Assembly: GCF_003287495.1 (NCBI RefSeq)
Contig: NZ_PRLE01000005.1
Span: 1-64,000 of the forward strand
Length of the DNA stretch: 64,000 nucleotides
From: Faecalibacterium prausnitzii
Lineage (GTDB): Bacteria > Bacillota > Clostridia > Oscillospirales > Ruminococcaceae
Direction: 5' to 3'
Shown here one piece after another: positions 49,953 through 59,937 of this stretch; the first letter of the stretch is position 1; each line of letters starts with the position of its first letter. The translations under genes and the position numbers were made by a program. Under the pieces are notes generated by a model, which saw nothing but the letters and a program-made list of their open reading frames with translations, was not told the origin of the DNA and searched no databases.

Positions 49953-50990
49953 ATGGCAAACGAAATCAACATTTATGAGCCGCGGTATCTGGCCGAGGCT
50001 GTGCGCACCGCACCCCCGATCTGCACTTTCCTGCGCGATCGTTTCTTCTCCAAGGTTAAGACGTTCCCCACTAAGAACGTTGACATTGATATCGTCAAGG
50101 GCAACCGCAAGATGGCAGCTTTCGTCCATCCCATGGTCGGTGGCGAGATCGTGCAGAACGAGGGCTACGAGACCAAGTCCTATGCACCGCCGCTTATCAA
50201 CCCGGCAACTGTCACCACCGCAGATATGTTCCTGCAGCGCCTGCCCGGTGAGGATATCTACTCCGGCCGCACCCCTGCTGACCGTGCAGCAGAAAAGCTG
50301 ACCGAGGAATACAACAAGCTGAACGACATGACCACTCGCCGCGAAGAGTGGATGGCAGCCCAGGTACTTACCACCGGTCAGCTGAAGGTGAAGGGCAAGG
50401 GCGTGGATGAAGTCATCGACTTTGGCTTCACCAACAAGATCAATCTGGAGGGCACGAAGCAGTGGGGTAAGTCTGCTGCCGATACCATGGGCAACCTGCG
50501 CGAATGGAAGCGGCAGGTGAGCCGCAACGGCTTTGCAAATGCAAACATGGTGATTATGGGCAAGCTGGCCGCAAACCACTTTATGAGCGACAGCAATGTT
50601 CTGGATCTGATGGACAAGCGCCGGTTCGACATTGGTGCTATGGCACCCAAGGAGCTGGAAGGCGGTCTGAACTACTACGGCCACCTGAATCTGCCCGGCG
50701 TGGACATCTACGGCTATGACGAAGTGTATCTGGATGAGGAAACCGGAGAGACAAAGCCTCTGATCCCGGATAATATGGTGCTGATGATCCCCAGCAACGC
50801 AAACTTCATGCGCGCATACGGTCTGTGCACCTATCTGGACGATGACAAGGTGTGGCACACTGCAGAGACCACCCGCCTGCTGCGTTCTTATGTGGAACAC
50901 CGTCCTGACCGCCGCTTCCTGGAACTGCAGACCCACCCGCTGCTGATCCCCGACAAGGTGGATAGCTGGCTGGTTGCTACCGTCTGCTGA
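49953..50990 (+). CDS. Major capsid protein, lambda gpE family
   Basis: 345 residues. YLAEAVRTAPPICTFLRDRF, then FPTKNVDIDIVKGNRKMA and the late PDRRFLELQTHPLLIP match lambda-type capsid proteins with the HK97 fold. Strong AGGAGG upstream. Confidence 0.93.
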   Translation: MANEINIYEPRYLAEAVRTAPPICTFLRDRFFSKVKTFPTKNVDIDIVKGNRKMAAFVHPMVGGEIVQNEGYETKSYAPPLINPATVTTADMFLQRLPGEDIYSGRTPADRAAEKLTEEYNKLNDMTTRREEWMAAQVLTTGQLKVKGKGVDEVIDFGFTNKINLEGTKQWGKSAADTMGNLREWKRQVSRNGFANANMVIMGKLAANHFMSDSNVLDLMDKRRFDIGAMAPKELEGGLNYYGHLNLPGVDIYGYDEVYLDEETGETKPLIPDNMVLMIPSNANFMRAYGLCTYLDDDKVWHTAETTRLLRSYVEHRPDRRFLELQTHPLLIPDKVDSWLVATVC

Positions 50991-51009
50991 TACGGGAAGG
51001 AGCGCGGAT

Positions 51010-51399
51010 ATGCTGGATGTTGACCAGAACTACGGCACACCGGAAACTCCGAAACCGTTCCCTACGTTCAAAGAATGCGTTGCGCAAGATGTGCAGAACG
51101 TGATCTTCAACTCAAACGAGTTTGCGGAAGAACGGTACATAGATGATAAGCTGATGCTCTGTATCACGCAGCACCCCGGCGTACTTGAACGTCCGGCGCA
51201 CTGGGAGGGCGGAGCAAAGCAATCCTTTGACCAGGGTATGTACAAGGCCGACCTGCTGCTTTTTGTGAAGCAGAAGGACTACGGCCCTATGCCGAAGAGT
51301 GGCAAGCAGATCACCTTGGACAAGAAACGGATCTACAACATCAAATCATGCTCCCTGAAAGCGGGTATGTATCGCATGGAACTGGAAAGGGTGAGGTAA
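51010..51399 (+). CDS. Head-tail connector-type protein
   Basis: 129 residues following the capsid gene. ECVAQDVQNVIFNSNEFAEE and MELERVR at the end are typical of phage proteins at the head completion position (gpFII-like). ATG 51010 follows AAGGAG. Role by position. Confidence 0.65.
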   Translation: MLDVDQNYGTPETPKPFPTFKECVAQDVQNVIFNSNEFAEERYIDDKLMLCITQHPGVLERPAHWEGGAKQSFDQGMYKADLLLFVKQKDYGPMPKSGKQITLDKKRIYNIKSCSLKAGMYRMELERVR

Positions 51400-51400
51400 G

Positions 51401-52105
51401 TTGGCATACTTCCATACCAACTATGACGCTTCCAACCTGATGGTCTCCGTTGATGACGCGGAAGTGACCCGCGCTCTTGGCGTACTGGGAAACAAAACCC
51501 CGGCGGCGTTGAAGGTGGCCGTAAACACAACGGCCCGGCAGACGCGCAAGCTGATGCTGACCGAAGTGAAGAAACGTTACGACCTGAACGCGGCAGGCAG
51601 ACGCATGATCGAAGATCTGCGCCAGCGCCAGAAGGCCACCAACCGGCGGCCTACCGCTATCCTTGCTATTATGAAGAACGACCCCGGTGCATTCCGGGCA
51701 GACCTGGGCTATTTCAGAACCAGCCCCACAAAGCCCTTCATGGGTCCGTCTGTTCGCAATGCGCCGCCCGTTTTTCGGGCGCGCGTCCTGAAAGACAGTC
51801 CAATGATCGCTCTGGGCGGAACAAGCGATAAGAGCAAGGGCTTCTTGGTACAGTTCAAGTCGAAGCATATCGGCATGGTACAGCGTCAGCTCGGAATACC
51901 TGCGGATAAGGACTACACGGAGAGCGGAAAGAAACGTTGGAAACCGAACGAGAAGCTGGCAACACTGTCCAGCCCTTCCGGCTCTGCGATGCACCATACC
52001 GTGTGGGAGATGCAGGAGCAGACGGTGGAGCAGATGCTGCAGCAGAACACGGAACGGCGCGTCCGGCAACTGATCGCCAATGCAAAACGAAAGGGTGTGA
52101 TCTGA
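51401..52105 (+). CDS. Minor tail protein Z-like (gpZ)
   Basis: 234 residues from a TTG overlapping the previous stop region. TARQTRKLMLTEVKKRYDLN and a conserved HHTVWEMQEQTVEQMLQ near the end match lambda gpZ-type proteins, which act in head-tail joining. Confidence 0.75.
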   Translation: MAYFHTNYDASNLMVSVDDAEVTRALGVLGNKTPAALKVAVNTTARQTRKLMLTEVKKRYDLNAAGRRMIEDLRQRQKATNRRPTAILAIMKNDPGAFRADLGYFRTSPTKPFMGPSVRNAPPVFRARVLKDSPMIALGGTSDKSKGFLVQFKSKHIGMVQRQLGIPADKDYTESGKKRWKPNEKLATLSSPSGSAMHHTVWEMQEQTVEQMLQQNTERRVRQLIANAKRKGVI

Positions 52106-52106
52106 T

Positions 52107-52613
52107 ATGGCTGAAAAAATCACCGGCTATACCAGCGAAATGTGCCAGCAGGCCATGATTGACGAGTTGAAGGAACTGTTCCGGGATATGAAGTTCACGG
52201 GGCAGGAAGGCGAAAAACCGCTGAAGATCTTCAAGCAGTTTATCCCGTCCCCGACCGATGATGACGACGATGTGGATACCAATAGATCCAACTTCCCGTG
52301 CATCATCGTATCAAGAACGAGTGGCGAGGTGGTGAACGAAAAGGATCCGCAATTGGTCCTTTTGCAGCTTATCATCTGCTGTTATGACCCGAAAACAGAC
52401 CGGCAGGGATATGAGGACACCGGAAACATCATCGAAGCCATCATGCAGCACTTCAAGCGGAAGCCTGTGTTTGGCGAGGCTTTCAAAGTGGGATATCCAC
52501 GCAAATGGGATCTTTCGGATGATGACATGGACTTCTACTACTGGGGCATTGTCAACCTGATCTGCGAAACGCCCAACACCCTGAAAAACGAAGAAGTGGA
52601 GGCTTTGATATGA
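52107..52613 (+). CDS. Tail terminator/completion-type protein
   Basis: 168 residues, mixed alpha/beta with an acidic stretch (PTDDDDDVDTNRSNFPCIIV). By position (after gpZ, before sheath) it is the tail terminator equivalent. Overlaps the next gene by four bases. Confidence 0.6.
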   Translation: MAEKITGYTSEMCQQAMIDELKELFRDMKFTGQEGEKPLKIFKQFIPSPTDDDDDVDTNRSNFPCIIVSRTSGEVVNEKDPQLVLLQLIICCYDPKTDRQGYEDTGNIIEAIMQHFKRKPVFGEAFKVGYPRKWDLSDDDMDFYYWGIVNLICETPNTLKNEEVEALI

Positions 52614-52903
52614 GCATCGAAAAGACCGAAAAGAAAACCGAGGCTGTGAAAGAAGCACAGCCTGTGACGGAAACCACCGGCGCTGCGGCGTACTGCGGGC
52701 CGACCGTCAAGGGCATTGCCCCGCAGTACACCGTATTCGTGGATGGCCTGCCCGAAAAGCTGAAAGAAAAAGTGGAGCAGGTGCCGTTCCTGAAGGCGCT
52801 GATCGTTCCGCTGGACAAGCTCGCAGAAATGCGCGTGAAGATCGAACAGGACGGCACCAGAGAGAACATTCTCTACAAGAAGGCCACCGACCTGATGAAG
52901 TAA
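52610..52903 (+). CDS. Small phage protein before the sheath gene
   Basis: 97 residues: charged disordered N-terminus, then a compact part (YCGPTVKGIAPQYTVFVDGL...PFLKALIVPLDKLAEMRVKI). Such small proteins commonly precede sheath genes in myophages of clostridia; role unknown. Confidence 0.62.
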   Translation: MSIEKTEKKTEAVKEAQPVTETTGAAAYCGPTVKGIAPQYTVFVDGLPEKLKEKVEQVPFLKALIVPLDKLAEMRVKIEQDGTRENILYKKATDLMK

Positions 52904-52917
52904 GGAGGATATGACAA

Positions 52918-54375
52918 ATGGCTATTTCTCATGGCTTTAACAAGACCGAAGCAGCGACCAGCGTCACCGCTCCGGTAACGGTCAACTCCGGCCTGCAGAT
53001 CGTTGTGGGTACGGCCCCCGTTAATATGCTGGATGACCCGGAAGCAGCGGTGAATACGCCGATGCTGGTGAATACCTTCAAAGAAGCTGCCGCCGCAGTG
53101 GGCTATTCCGACGATTTTGCAAAGTATACCCTGTGTGAGGCGGTGAGCGCCAGTTTTCAGGTGATGGGCATTTCCCCTATCGTCGTGGTCAACGTCCTGG
53201 ATCCTGCGAATGCAAAGCACATCACTGAACTGTCCAACAAGACCGTTCAGGTGAATGACGGCATTGCAGAGATCGACGAGACCGGCATCCTGCTGAAAAA
53301 GCTGGTCGTGAAGAAGGAGCAGACCGTGCTCACGGCGGACGAGGACTATTCGGCCAGCTTCAATGATGATGGCACTGTGAGCATCGCCCTGGTCAACGGC
53401 GGCAAAGGCGACGGCGCAACGGCTCTGACCATTTCCGGTTCCATTCTTGACCCGACCAAAATCACCGCTGCCGACATCGTGGGCGGCGTGAATGCGGCCA
53501 CCGGTGCAGAGACCGGACTGGAAGTGGTAAGACAGGTGTTCCCCAAGCTGGGCATGGTTCCCGGCATTCTGCTGGCACCCCGCTTCTCTAAGGATCCCAT
53601 GGTGTGCGCAGCGCTCCAGGCAAAGTGCCGCAAGATCAATGGCGTTTTCGATGCGGTGTGCTTTGTTGACATCGACAGTTCCGCTTCCGGTGCACGCAAG
53701 TACACCGACGTGGCAAACCAGAAGGTCAAGCAGGGCGCAACTTCTCGTGAAGCATATGGCCTGTGGCTGTACGGCAAGATCGGCAGCGCCATCTACAGCG
53801 GTAGCTCTCTGGCCGCTGCTGCGGCAGTCTACAACGACAGCCTGTACAACGACACGCCCAATGCCAGCCCGTCCAATGTCAGCGTACCCATTTCCTCCGC
53901 CTGCCTGGAAGATGGCACCGAAGTCCTGATGGATCAGGAGCAGGGCAATGTTCTGAATGAGCAGGGCGTGGCGACCTTCATCCGCTCCGGCGACTTTGTT
54001 GTGTGGGGCAATGAGACCTGCTGCTATCCGAAAAACACCGACCCGAAGGACGCTTTCCTTTGTGTCCGCCGCTTCTTCAACCACTCCTGGACCAGCTTTG
54101 TTCTGGACAACATGAGCAAGCTGGATAAGCCCATGAACAAGAAGCGCCTTCAGTCCATCATCGACAGCGAGAACATGAAGGGCAGTGTCTATGTCTCTAC
54201 CGAGGTGTGCGCCAGCTACAGCATGAAGGCAGACCCCGACCGCAACACGACCGCTGAACTGGTTGCAGGCCACTACTCCTTCTATCAGTTCTGCACGCCG
54301 TTCCCGCCTTTTAAGCAGATCAACAACACCATGGAGTATGAGGCCGGCGCACTGACCTCGGCTCTGTCTCTGTAA
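52918..54375 (+). CDS. Tail sheath protein
   Basis: 485 residues of the contractile sheath family: PVTVNSGLQIVVGTAPVNM at the start, the TSREAYGLWLYGKIGS region, and the late YVSTEVCASYSMKADPDRNT. Its presence shows a contractile (myovirus) tail. Confidence 0.92.
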   Translation: MAISHGFNKTEAATSVTAPVTVNSGLQIVVGTAPVNMLDDPEAAVNTPMLVNTFKEAAAAVGYSDDFAKYTLCEAVSASFQVMGISPIVVVNVLDPANAKHITELSNKTVQVNDGIAEIDETGILLKKLVVKKEQTVLTADEDYSASFNDDGTVSIALVNGGKGDGATALTISGSILDPTKITAADIVGGVNAATGAETGLEVVRQVFPKLGMVPGILLAPRFSKDPMVCAALQAKCRKINGVFDAVCFVDIDSSASGARKYTDVANQKVKQGATSREAYGLWLYGKIGSAIYSGSSLAAAAAVYNDSLYNDTPNASPSNVSVPISSACLEDGTEVLMDQEQGNVLNEQGVATFIRSGDFVVWGNETCCYPKNTDPKDAFLCVRRFFNHSWTSFVLDNMSKLDKPMNKKRLQSIIDSENMKGSVYVSTEVCASYSMKADPDRNTTAELVAGHYSFYQFCTPFPPFKQINNTMEYEAGALTSALSL

Positions 54376-54391
54376 GCAGGAGGAATGACCT

Positions 54392-54925
54392 ATGGCTCTG
54401 AATATTTCCAGTGACCTGGTTCCCCAGGTCATCAATGACTACAATGCGTACACGGAAGATGACCTGCTCATTGGTCTGGCGGATGAAATCACCCTGCCCA
54501 AGATCAAGAACAAGACCACCTCCGTGTCCGGCATGGGCATTGCGGGCGAAGTCGATTCTCCCGTGCCCGGTCAGTTTGAATCCATGGAGGCAACGCTGAA
54601 CTGGAACACCATGTACAGCTACGCCACCAAGATGATGAACCCCAACAAGAACATCCAGATCACCCTGCGTGCTGCTATGCAGAACGACAACAAGAACGGC
54701 GGCTACACCTACAAGGGCCTGCGCGTCGTCCTGGGTGGTCGTCCCAAGGAGCTGGATCCCGGCAAGCTGAAGCGTGCCGACACCATGGGCAGCACCACCA
54801 CGCTGGAAGTCACCCGTTACCTGATGGAGGTTGACGGCACTACCGTTATCGACATCGACAAGTTTGCGGGCCGCTACTATGTTGATGGCGAGGATATGCG
54901 TGCCGAGATCAACGCCCTTATCTAA
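54392..54925 (+). CDS. Tail tube protein (P2 FII family)
   Basis: 177 residues: LADEITLPKIKNKTTSVSGM...GEVDSPVPGQFESMEATLNW and the basic/aromatic end match P2 FII-type major tail tube proteins. A hairpin lies just after it. Confidence 0.92.
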   Translation: MALNISSDLVPQVINDYNAYTEDDLLIGLADEITLPKIKNKTTSVSGMGIAGEVDSPVPGQFESMEATLNWNTMYSYATKMMNPNKNIQITLRAAMQNDNKNGGYTYKGLRVVLGGRPKELDPGKLKRADTMGSTTTLEVTRYLMEVDGTTVIDIDKFAGRYYVDGEDMRAEINALI

Positions 54926-54943
54926 ACCCGATACATGAAGAAG

Positions 54944-54978
54944 TCAGCCGTCCCGGCGTGGGGCGGCTGATTGTCTTT
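54944..54978 (+). terminator. Hairpin after the tube gene (partial terminator)
   Basis: TCAGCCG and CGGCTGA pair around a GC-rich loop and TTGTCTTTT follows. Inside the late operon it probably lowers transcription of downstream tail genes relative to sheath and tube. Confidence 0.65.
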
Positions 54979-54994
54979 TGGAAAGGAAACAGCA

Positions 54995-55618
54995 ATGGAC
55001 AATATCGTGAAGTTTGATAAACCTTATAAGTTCGAGGGCAAGGAGTACGACAGCCTGGATCTGTCCGGTATGGAGAAGATGACCGTGCAGGACTTGATCG
55101 ACATTCAGAAAAGCATCGGCAACGAGACGGCGGCCATGTACGCGATGGAAATGACCACTTCCTTTGCACAGGAAATGGCTGTTAAGGCTACTGGAAAGCC
55201 GGTGGAGTTCTTCAAGCTCATGCCCCGCGGCAAGATCAAGAAAGTGCAGGCAGCGGTTATCAAGGGCATGGATAACAGCGAGAACGCCGATGAAGTGAAA
55301 AAGCAGCTGGAATCTCACACCCTGAAGTTTGCAGCGCCCTACACCTACGAGGGCAGCGAAAAGGCGGAACTGAAGGGCAAGACCTTTGACGGCATCGACC
55401 TGTCCGGCGTGGGCGAACTGAACACTATGAGCGAATCCATGGCAGAAAACCGTATGGCTGCGGGCGGATTTGCACCGGTGAATACGCATCGCAACTACCT
55501 GTACTGCTGCATCATCGCCAGCATGGGCACCGGCTACCCGGTGGACTTCTTTGCTGGTCTGCCGCTGTGCGAGGCGGTTAAGCTGCGTGATGCTGTAAAC
55601 TCTGATTTTTTCGAGTAA
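54995..55618 (+). CDS. Tail assembly chaperone (short form)
   Basis: 207 residues between tube and tape measure genes, the position of P2 gpE / lambda gpG chaperones that coat the tape measure before tail assembly. ATG 54995 follows GAAAGGA. It ends with TTT TTC GAG TAA, a slippery site for making the longer form. Confidence 0.8.
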   Translation: MDNIVKFDKPYKFEGKEYDSLDLSGMEKMTVQDLIDIQKSIGNETAAMYAMEMTTSFAQEMAVKATGKPVEFFKLMPRGKIKKVQAAVIKGMDNSENADEVKKQLESHTLKFAAPYTYEGSEKAELKGKTFDGIDLSGVGELNTMSESMAENRMAAGGFAPVNTHRNYLYCCIIASMGTGYPVDFFAGLPLCEAVKLRDAVNSDFFE

Positions 55619-55767
55619 AAGGCGGGGCAAAAGGACTTCGGAAAGCGGCTATCCAGCTATCCATTGCCACGCATTCCAACATGACGGATCTGCTGCACCT
55701 GCCCCGGCGGGAGCTGGTGGATCTGTGTAACGAGGTGGCAGACGTATGGCGGGAAATGGAGCACTAG
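55606..55767 (+). CDS. -1 frameshift extension of the tail chaperone
   Basis: The heptamer T TTT TTC (55606-55612) precedes the chaperone stop by one codon. A slip of -1 reads on through KGLRKAAIQLSIATHSNMTD and ends WREMEH at 55767, 22 bases inside the tape measure gene. The extension is protein-like, with no start of its own, exactly as in other myophage chaperone pairs. Confidence 0.78.
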   Translation, partial: FFRVKGGAKGLRKAAIQLSIATHSNMTDLLHLPRRELVDLCNEVADVWREMEH

Positions 55768-58700
55768 ACCTCAGCATCCGCATCATGGGCAAGGTGGACC
55801 CGTCCCTTGTAACTGCAATAAAGCAGACGAAGGGGCTGACCGGTGATCTGGCAAACGCATTGACGGGAACCAAGTCACTGGGCAGCACGGTAGCAAACAC
55901 TCTGGGCGTAATCGGGAAAACCGGACTGGGAATCATGGCGACGCTGACAACTGCGTCCGCTGTCATGATTAAAAAGACAACCTCCATGGCAGAGGAATAC
56001 CAAGCCCAGGCGGCAGATGCAGTCAAGTATGTTGGCGGCATCATGAACGATGACGGCAGCATTGACCCGGAAAAGCGTGCCACCATGGAGGACGCGATCC
56101 TCAAGATGACCACGCAGGTCCCAATCAAACGGGACGAGATGGCGCAGATCGCCGCATCGCTGGGACAGTCCGGCAAGAGCTATGAGCAAATCTTTCTGGA
56201 TAACCAGCAAACCGGAGAAAAAAGCTACCTGTACGATACGGCCCGGCTAGCTGCCGCGTGGGATATTGATGCAAAGTCTGCGGCCGATTATATGGCAAAG
56301 TGGGAAACCGCTTTTGGTAAGACCCACAACCAGATTATCGACATTGCAGATTCCATCAACTATCTGGGCGGCCACATGGCTACCACGGCGGCGGAAATCG
56401 CCAGCGTGGTGAATACGTCCGGCGGTGTCGGCCAGACAGCCGGCGTTGACCTGCACACGACCTCTGCGCTGGCAGCCACCATGCTGGCTATGGGCGTTAA
56501 TGAGGGAAAGGCTGGAACAAGCCTGAACCGTGTGTTTACAAACATCACCCTTGGCAACAGTGCAACGGATGCGCAGGTGGGCGCATGGAACAAACTCGGT
56601 TTTGATCCTGTGCAGATTGCAAAGGATATGCAGTCCACCGGGCCGAACGGAGAAGATGGTGCAGCAAGCACTCTGTACAAAGTCTTTGAGGCGATCTCGA
56701 AACAGGACAAGTACCAGCAGACTGCGACCATCAAGACACTGTTTGGACAGTGGGCCATTGAGGGCGTTTCAAAAATTGTGGGCAACTTGCCTGCGTTCCA
56801 GAATGCCTTGCTTATGGCTGGTGATACCAGCGCATACAGCGGCAGCATGGAGAAAGAATTGCTTGTTCGTCTGGACACCAGCGAAGCGGTAAGCCAGATG
56901 GCAAGTAATGCGACAGACCGCCTGCTTATCAAGATGGGCAATCAGTTCCTTCCGGCAAAGAAAGAACTGACATCCATGTGGATCGACATAGCAAACGGTA
57001 TCACCGAGAGCTTGCCAGATCTGTCCAACATCGTCAATGGCATTCTGCCGATGTTGCACTCCGCGCTGCTTGGAATTGGCAATGCGGCGCAGGCGGCATT
57101 GCCGTGGATCCAGAAGGGCATCGACTACACTGCAGAGCATGGGCCGGAAGTGGCAGGGGCCATTGCTGCCATAGTCGCGGCGTTCGGAGCTATGAGCTTT
57201 GCACCGACGGCTTATAGCACAGGATCCTCGCTGCTGAACACCATCGGGAACATTGCAATCGGCGGAAAACCGAGCGGTGCCCCAGGCGGAACATTCGGAG
57301 GCATCACTGTCCGAAATCTGATGGGCGCACTGACACCCACAAGCCTGATCCAACGGGCAGTTGGTGGCGCATCCTTTGTAAAATCGAATGCCGGAATGTT
57401 TGCTGAAAATGCAAAGTACGGCGTTCAGATGGCCGGTGCCGGAGCGCAGCAGCCCACAACGCGCCTTGGAAAAATTGGGCAGACGTTGGACGGCGCTGGT
57501 GTCGGCATCTGGGCAACACTGAAAAATTTCAAGGGCCTGCGAAGCGGAACCAAGAAAGGAAACACCGGTTTTGTAAATGATGTGCTGGAAGCTAGCACGA
57601 ACGGTGGCCTGCTGGGCGTGCTGAAAAACTCCGGCTCCGGTAGGTATGTTTCCAATGTCGGGCAATCGCTGGGCGGCCTGAAAAATGCTCTGGTGGGGTT
57701 CGGAAGCGGCAATCCGGTTGGACGATTTATCGCCAAGACCGGCGGTGTTGCGGGACAGATTCTTTCCGGCATTGCAGGACCGAACGGTCTTGACCTTGGA
57801 GGTATGGCCGGTGGAGTGAAAAATTTCCTCGGTGCAGGAAAGACGGTCATTGGAAATGGGCTGTCCAATGCATGGCAGACCGTCAGCCAGTCCAAAGTGG
57901 GTTCTACCGTCCTCGGTGTCGGCAGCAAGGTGGCGGGTGCAGCATCCAAAATCGGCGGCGGCGCTTTGAGCACGGTGAAGGGAGCTTTGAATGTCGGCGG
58001 CGCAGGGCTGAACGTACTGGGTACGACGGTAGGCCCAGTGGCCGCAAAACTGGGCGGCGGTTTTATGTCGCTGCTTGGCACATTCGGCCCCGTTATTACC
58101 GGTATCGGTACGATCGTTGCGGCGGTTTCACTGCTGGGAGATCACTTCGAGGACATCCGCAACATCGTCGGAACAGTATTTGGCGAAGGCGGGCTTGCCA
58201 TCTTTGACAAATTCACCGGAAAGATAGTGGGTATCGGCGACACCGTGAAGCAGGTGTTCGGGCAACTCACCACCCCGGAGGGCTTGCAGAGCATCCAGGA
58301 AAAGCTATCCGGCTTCAGTATCGGAGGGCTAAATCTGGGTGACGTGTTCGGAGCTATGACCCCTGCCATCCAGACGGTTATGCCGTTGATTGAATCGTTC
58401 GCCGGTGTGTTCTCTCAGATTGTAGATCTGGGAGTAAACCACATCAAGCCGGTGCTGACTGAGATCTTCGGCTTTATCGTGAATGAAGGCATTCCGGCGG
58501 TCATGCCGCTGCTGTCTACGGTGGTAAGCCTGGTAGGCACCACACTGGTCAACGCCATCAAGGTGGCGGTGGATTTGGTGGGTAAGGTGCTTCCTGTGGT
58601 AGAGCCTGTGATTCTGGGCATCATCGGCTTCCTGAAGCAGGTTGCAACCATCGGCGTGAAAGCGGTCAACTTCATCATTGGGGCGCTGAACAAAATTCAG

Positions 58701-59738
58701 CTCACAATACCGGAAACGCTGTTCGGCATTCCGGTTCCGGTGATCGGCGGTAAGTCGTTCGGATTCAACCTGTCACCCGTGTCTGTCCCGGCATTTGCCA
58801 ACGGCGGCATGACGCAGGGACCGTCTATTGCTGGTGAGGCTGGCCCGGAAGCCGTTATCAGCTTCCGGCGCGGCGTTCGTGAAAAGAACATTGATACCTG
58901 GCTGACCGCTGGTAAGCTGCTGGGCGTTGGTCTGGGTGATCTGCTGGGGTTGCCCGGCAGAAAGCCGAAGATGTTCGCGGACGGTGGTTTTACAGAAGAA
59001 GATTCTAACCTGATCGACTTCAACAGAGCACGTCGCCAGCAGTATTACAACCAGGTGGCTCAAAGTTTTGACACTATGGTTCAGCCTGTTGCAGCGGCAT
59101 TGGTACTGGGGTCCGACGCTGGTGTGGCGTTCAGCCGTATCACGGAGATCGCCAACTATGCAGTAGATGGGCTGGAAACTCTGGCGGCAATGCCGACACC
59201 TACCGTGTCGGATGACCAGGGCAAAGCCCAACAGCTGCTGAACACCGGAATCGGGAAAGTGATTGCTGGTGCCAAGTCTGTTCTTGCAAACGAAAATACT
59301 CAGAAGGCAATCCGGTTTATCCGGGGAGCAGATGCGGAAAAGGCAAAGCTGGAATACGCTGCAAACCCGGACAACTACGACCTGAGCAATGTAAACTTCT
59401 TCCCGACGGCTGGAAACAGCGAACTGACAAGGCAAAATCTGTCGATGCTGGCAGACCTTCAGAACTACCAGCAGGAAGTAGAGCTGAAGCCCATCGGCGG
59501 GAGCGAAGATGCTTCTGGTGGCAGCACCGGGAACCAGCGCGGTGGATCGAGCAACAGCTACCAGCGTACCTATACGAGTTCCAGCGGAAACACATATGTT
59601 TATGCACCAAACTTCACCATCTACGGCAGCATGAATGCCGAAGATCTACGTTCCATTATGGACGAAGGTTACGAGAAGTTCTGCGAGTATGTGGAACGGT
59701 ACGAACGCGAAAAGAGGCGCACGCAGTATGGCACTTGA
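55746..59738 (+). CDS. Tail tape measure protein
   Basis: 1330 residues, the longest phage gene. The N-terminal ~350 residues match the TP901-type tape measure domain (ATMLAMGVNEGKAGTSLNRV); the middle is Gly/Ala-rich with membrane-like stretches, and SIAGEAGPEAVISFRRG near 1010-1040 is the usual C-terminal region. Its length sets the tail length. Confidence 0.92.
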   Translation: MAGNGALDLSIRIMGKVDPSLVTAIKQTKGLTGDLANALTGTKSLGSTVANTLGVIGKTGLGIMATLTTASAVMIKKTTSMAEEYQAQAADAVKYVGGIMNDDGSIDPEKRATMEDAILKMTTQVPIKRDEMAQIAASLGQSGKSYEQIFLDNQQTGEKSYLYDTARLAAAWDIDAKSAADYMAKWETAFGKTHNQIIDIADSINYLGGHMATTAAEIASVVNTSGGVGQTAGVDLHTTSALAATMLAMGVNEGKAGTSLNRVFTNITLGNSATDAQVGAWNKLGFDPVQIAKDMQSTGPNGEDGAASTLYKVFEAISKQDKYQQTATIKTLFGQWAIEGVSKIVGNLPAFQNALLMAGDTSAYSGSMEKELLVRLDTSEAVSQMASNATDRLLIKMGNQFLPAKKELTSMWIDIANGITESLPDLSNIVNGILPMLHSALLGIGNAAQAALPWIQKGIDYTAEHGPEVAGAIAAIVAAFGAMSFAPTAYSTGSSLLNTIGNIAIGGKPSGAPGGTFGGITVRNLMGALTPTSLIQRAVGGASFVKSNAGMFAENAKYGVQMAGAGAQQPTTRLGKIGQTLDGAGVGIWATLKNFKGLRSGTKKGNTGFVNDVLEASTNGGLLGVLKNSGSGRYVSNVGQSLGGLKNALVGFGSGNPVGRFIAKTGGVAGQILSGIAGPNGLDLGGMAGGVKNFLGAGKTVIGNGLSNAWQTVSQSKVGSTVLGVGSKVAGAASKIGGGALSTVKGALNVGGAGLNVLGTTVGPVAAKLGGGFMSLLGTFGPVITGIGTIVAAVSLLGDHFEDIRNIVGTVFGEGGLAIFDKFTGKIVGIGDTVKQVFGQLTTPEGLQSIQEKLSGFSIGGLNLGDVFGAMTPAIQTVMPLIESFAGVFSQIVDLGVNHIKPVLTEIFGFIVNEGIPAVMPLLSTVVSLVGTTLVNAIKVAVDLVGKVLPVVEPVILGIIGFLKQVATIGVKAVNFIIGALNKIQLTIPETLFGIPVPVIGGKSFGFNLSPVSVPAFANGGMTQGPSIAGEAGPEAVISFRRGVREKNIDTWLTAGKLLGVGLGDLLGLPGRKPKMFADGGFTEEDSNLIDFNRARRQQYYNQVAQSFDTMVQPVAAALVLGSDAGVAFSRITEIANYAVDGLETLAAMPTPTVSDDQGKAQQLLNTGIGKVIAGAKSVLANENTQKAIRFIRGADAEKAKLEYAANPDNYDLSNVNFFPTAGNSELTRQNLSMLADLQNYQQEVELKPIGGSEDASGGSTGNQRGGSSNSYQRTYTSSSGNTYVYAPNFTIYGSMNAEDLRSIMDEGYEKFCEYVERYEREKRRTQYGT

Positions 59739-59937
59739 TTACACCACAAAGTCCGGTGACACCTGGGATCTGATTGCCCTGAACGTGTACGGAAGCGAGC
59801 TGAAAGCCGATTGGCTGATGCAGAACAACCCCAGATATATCCATATCGTCCGGTTCGATTCCGGCACGGTGCTGTCAACACCAGCTCTGCCGGCTGAAAA
59901 GAGCGGAGACCTTCCGCCTTGGAAGGCAGGTGCATGA
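59728..59937 (+). CDS. LysM tail protein, P2 gpX type
   Basis: 69 residues forming a single LysM-like unit (DYTTKSGDTWDLIALNVYGS, DWLMQNNP), as in P2 gpX, which sits at the tail tip. Overlaps the tape measure end and the next start. Confidence 0.83.
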   Translation: MALDYTTKSGDTWDLIALNVYGSELKADWLMQNNPRYIHIVRFDSGTVLSTPALPAEKSGDLPPWKAGA

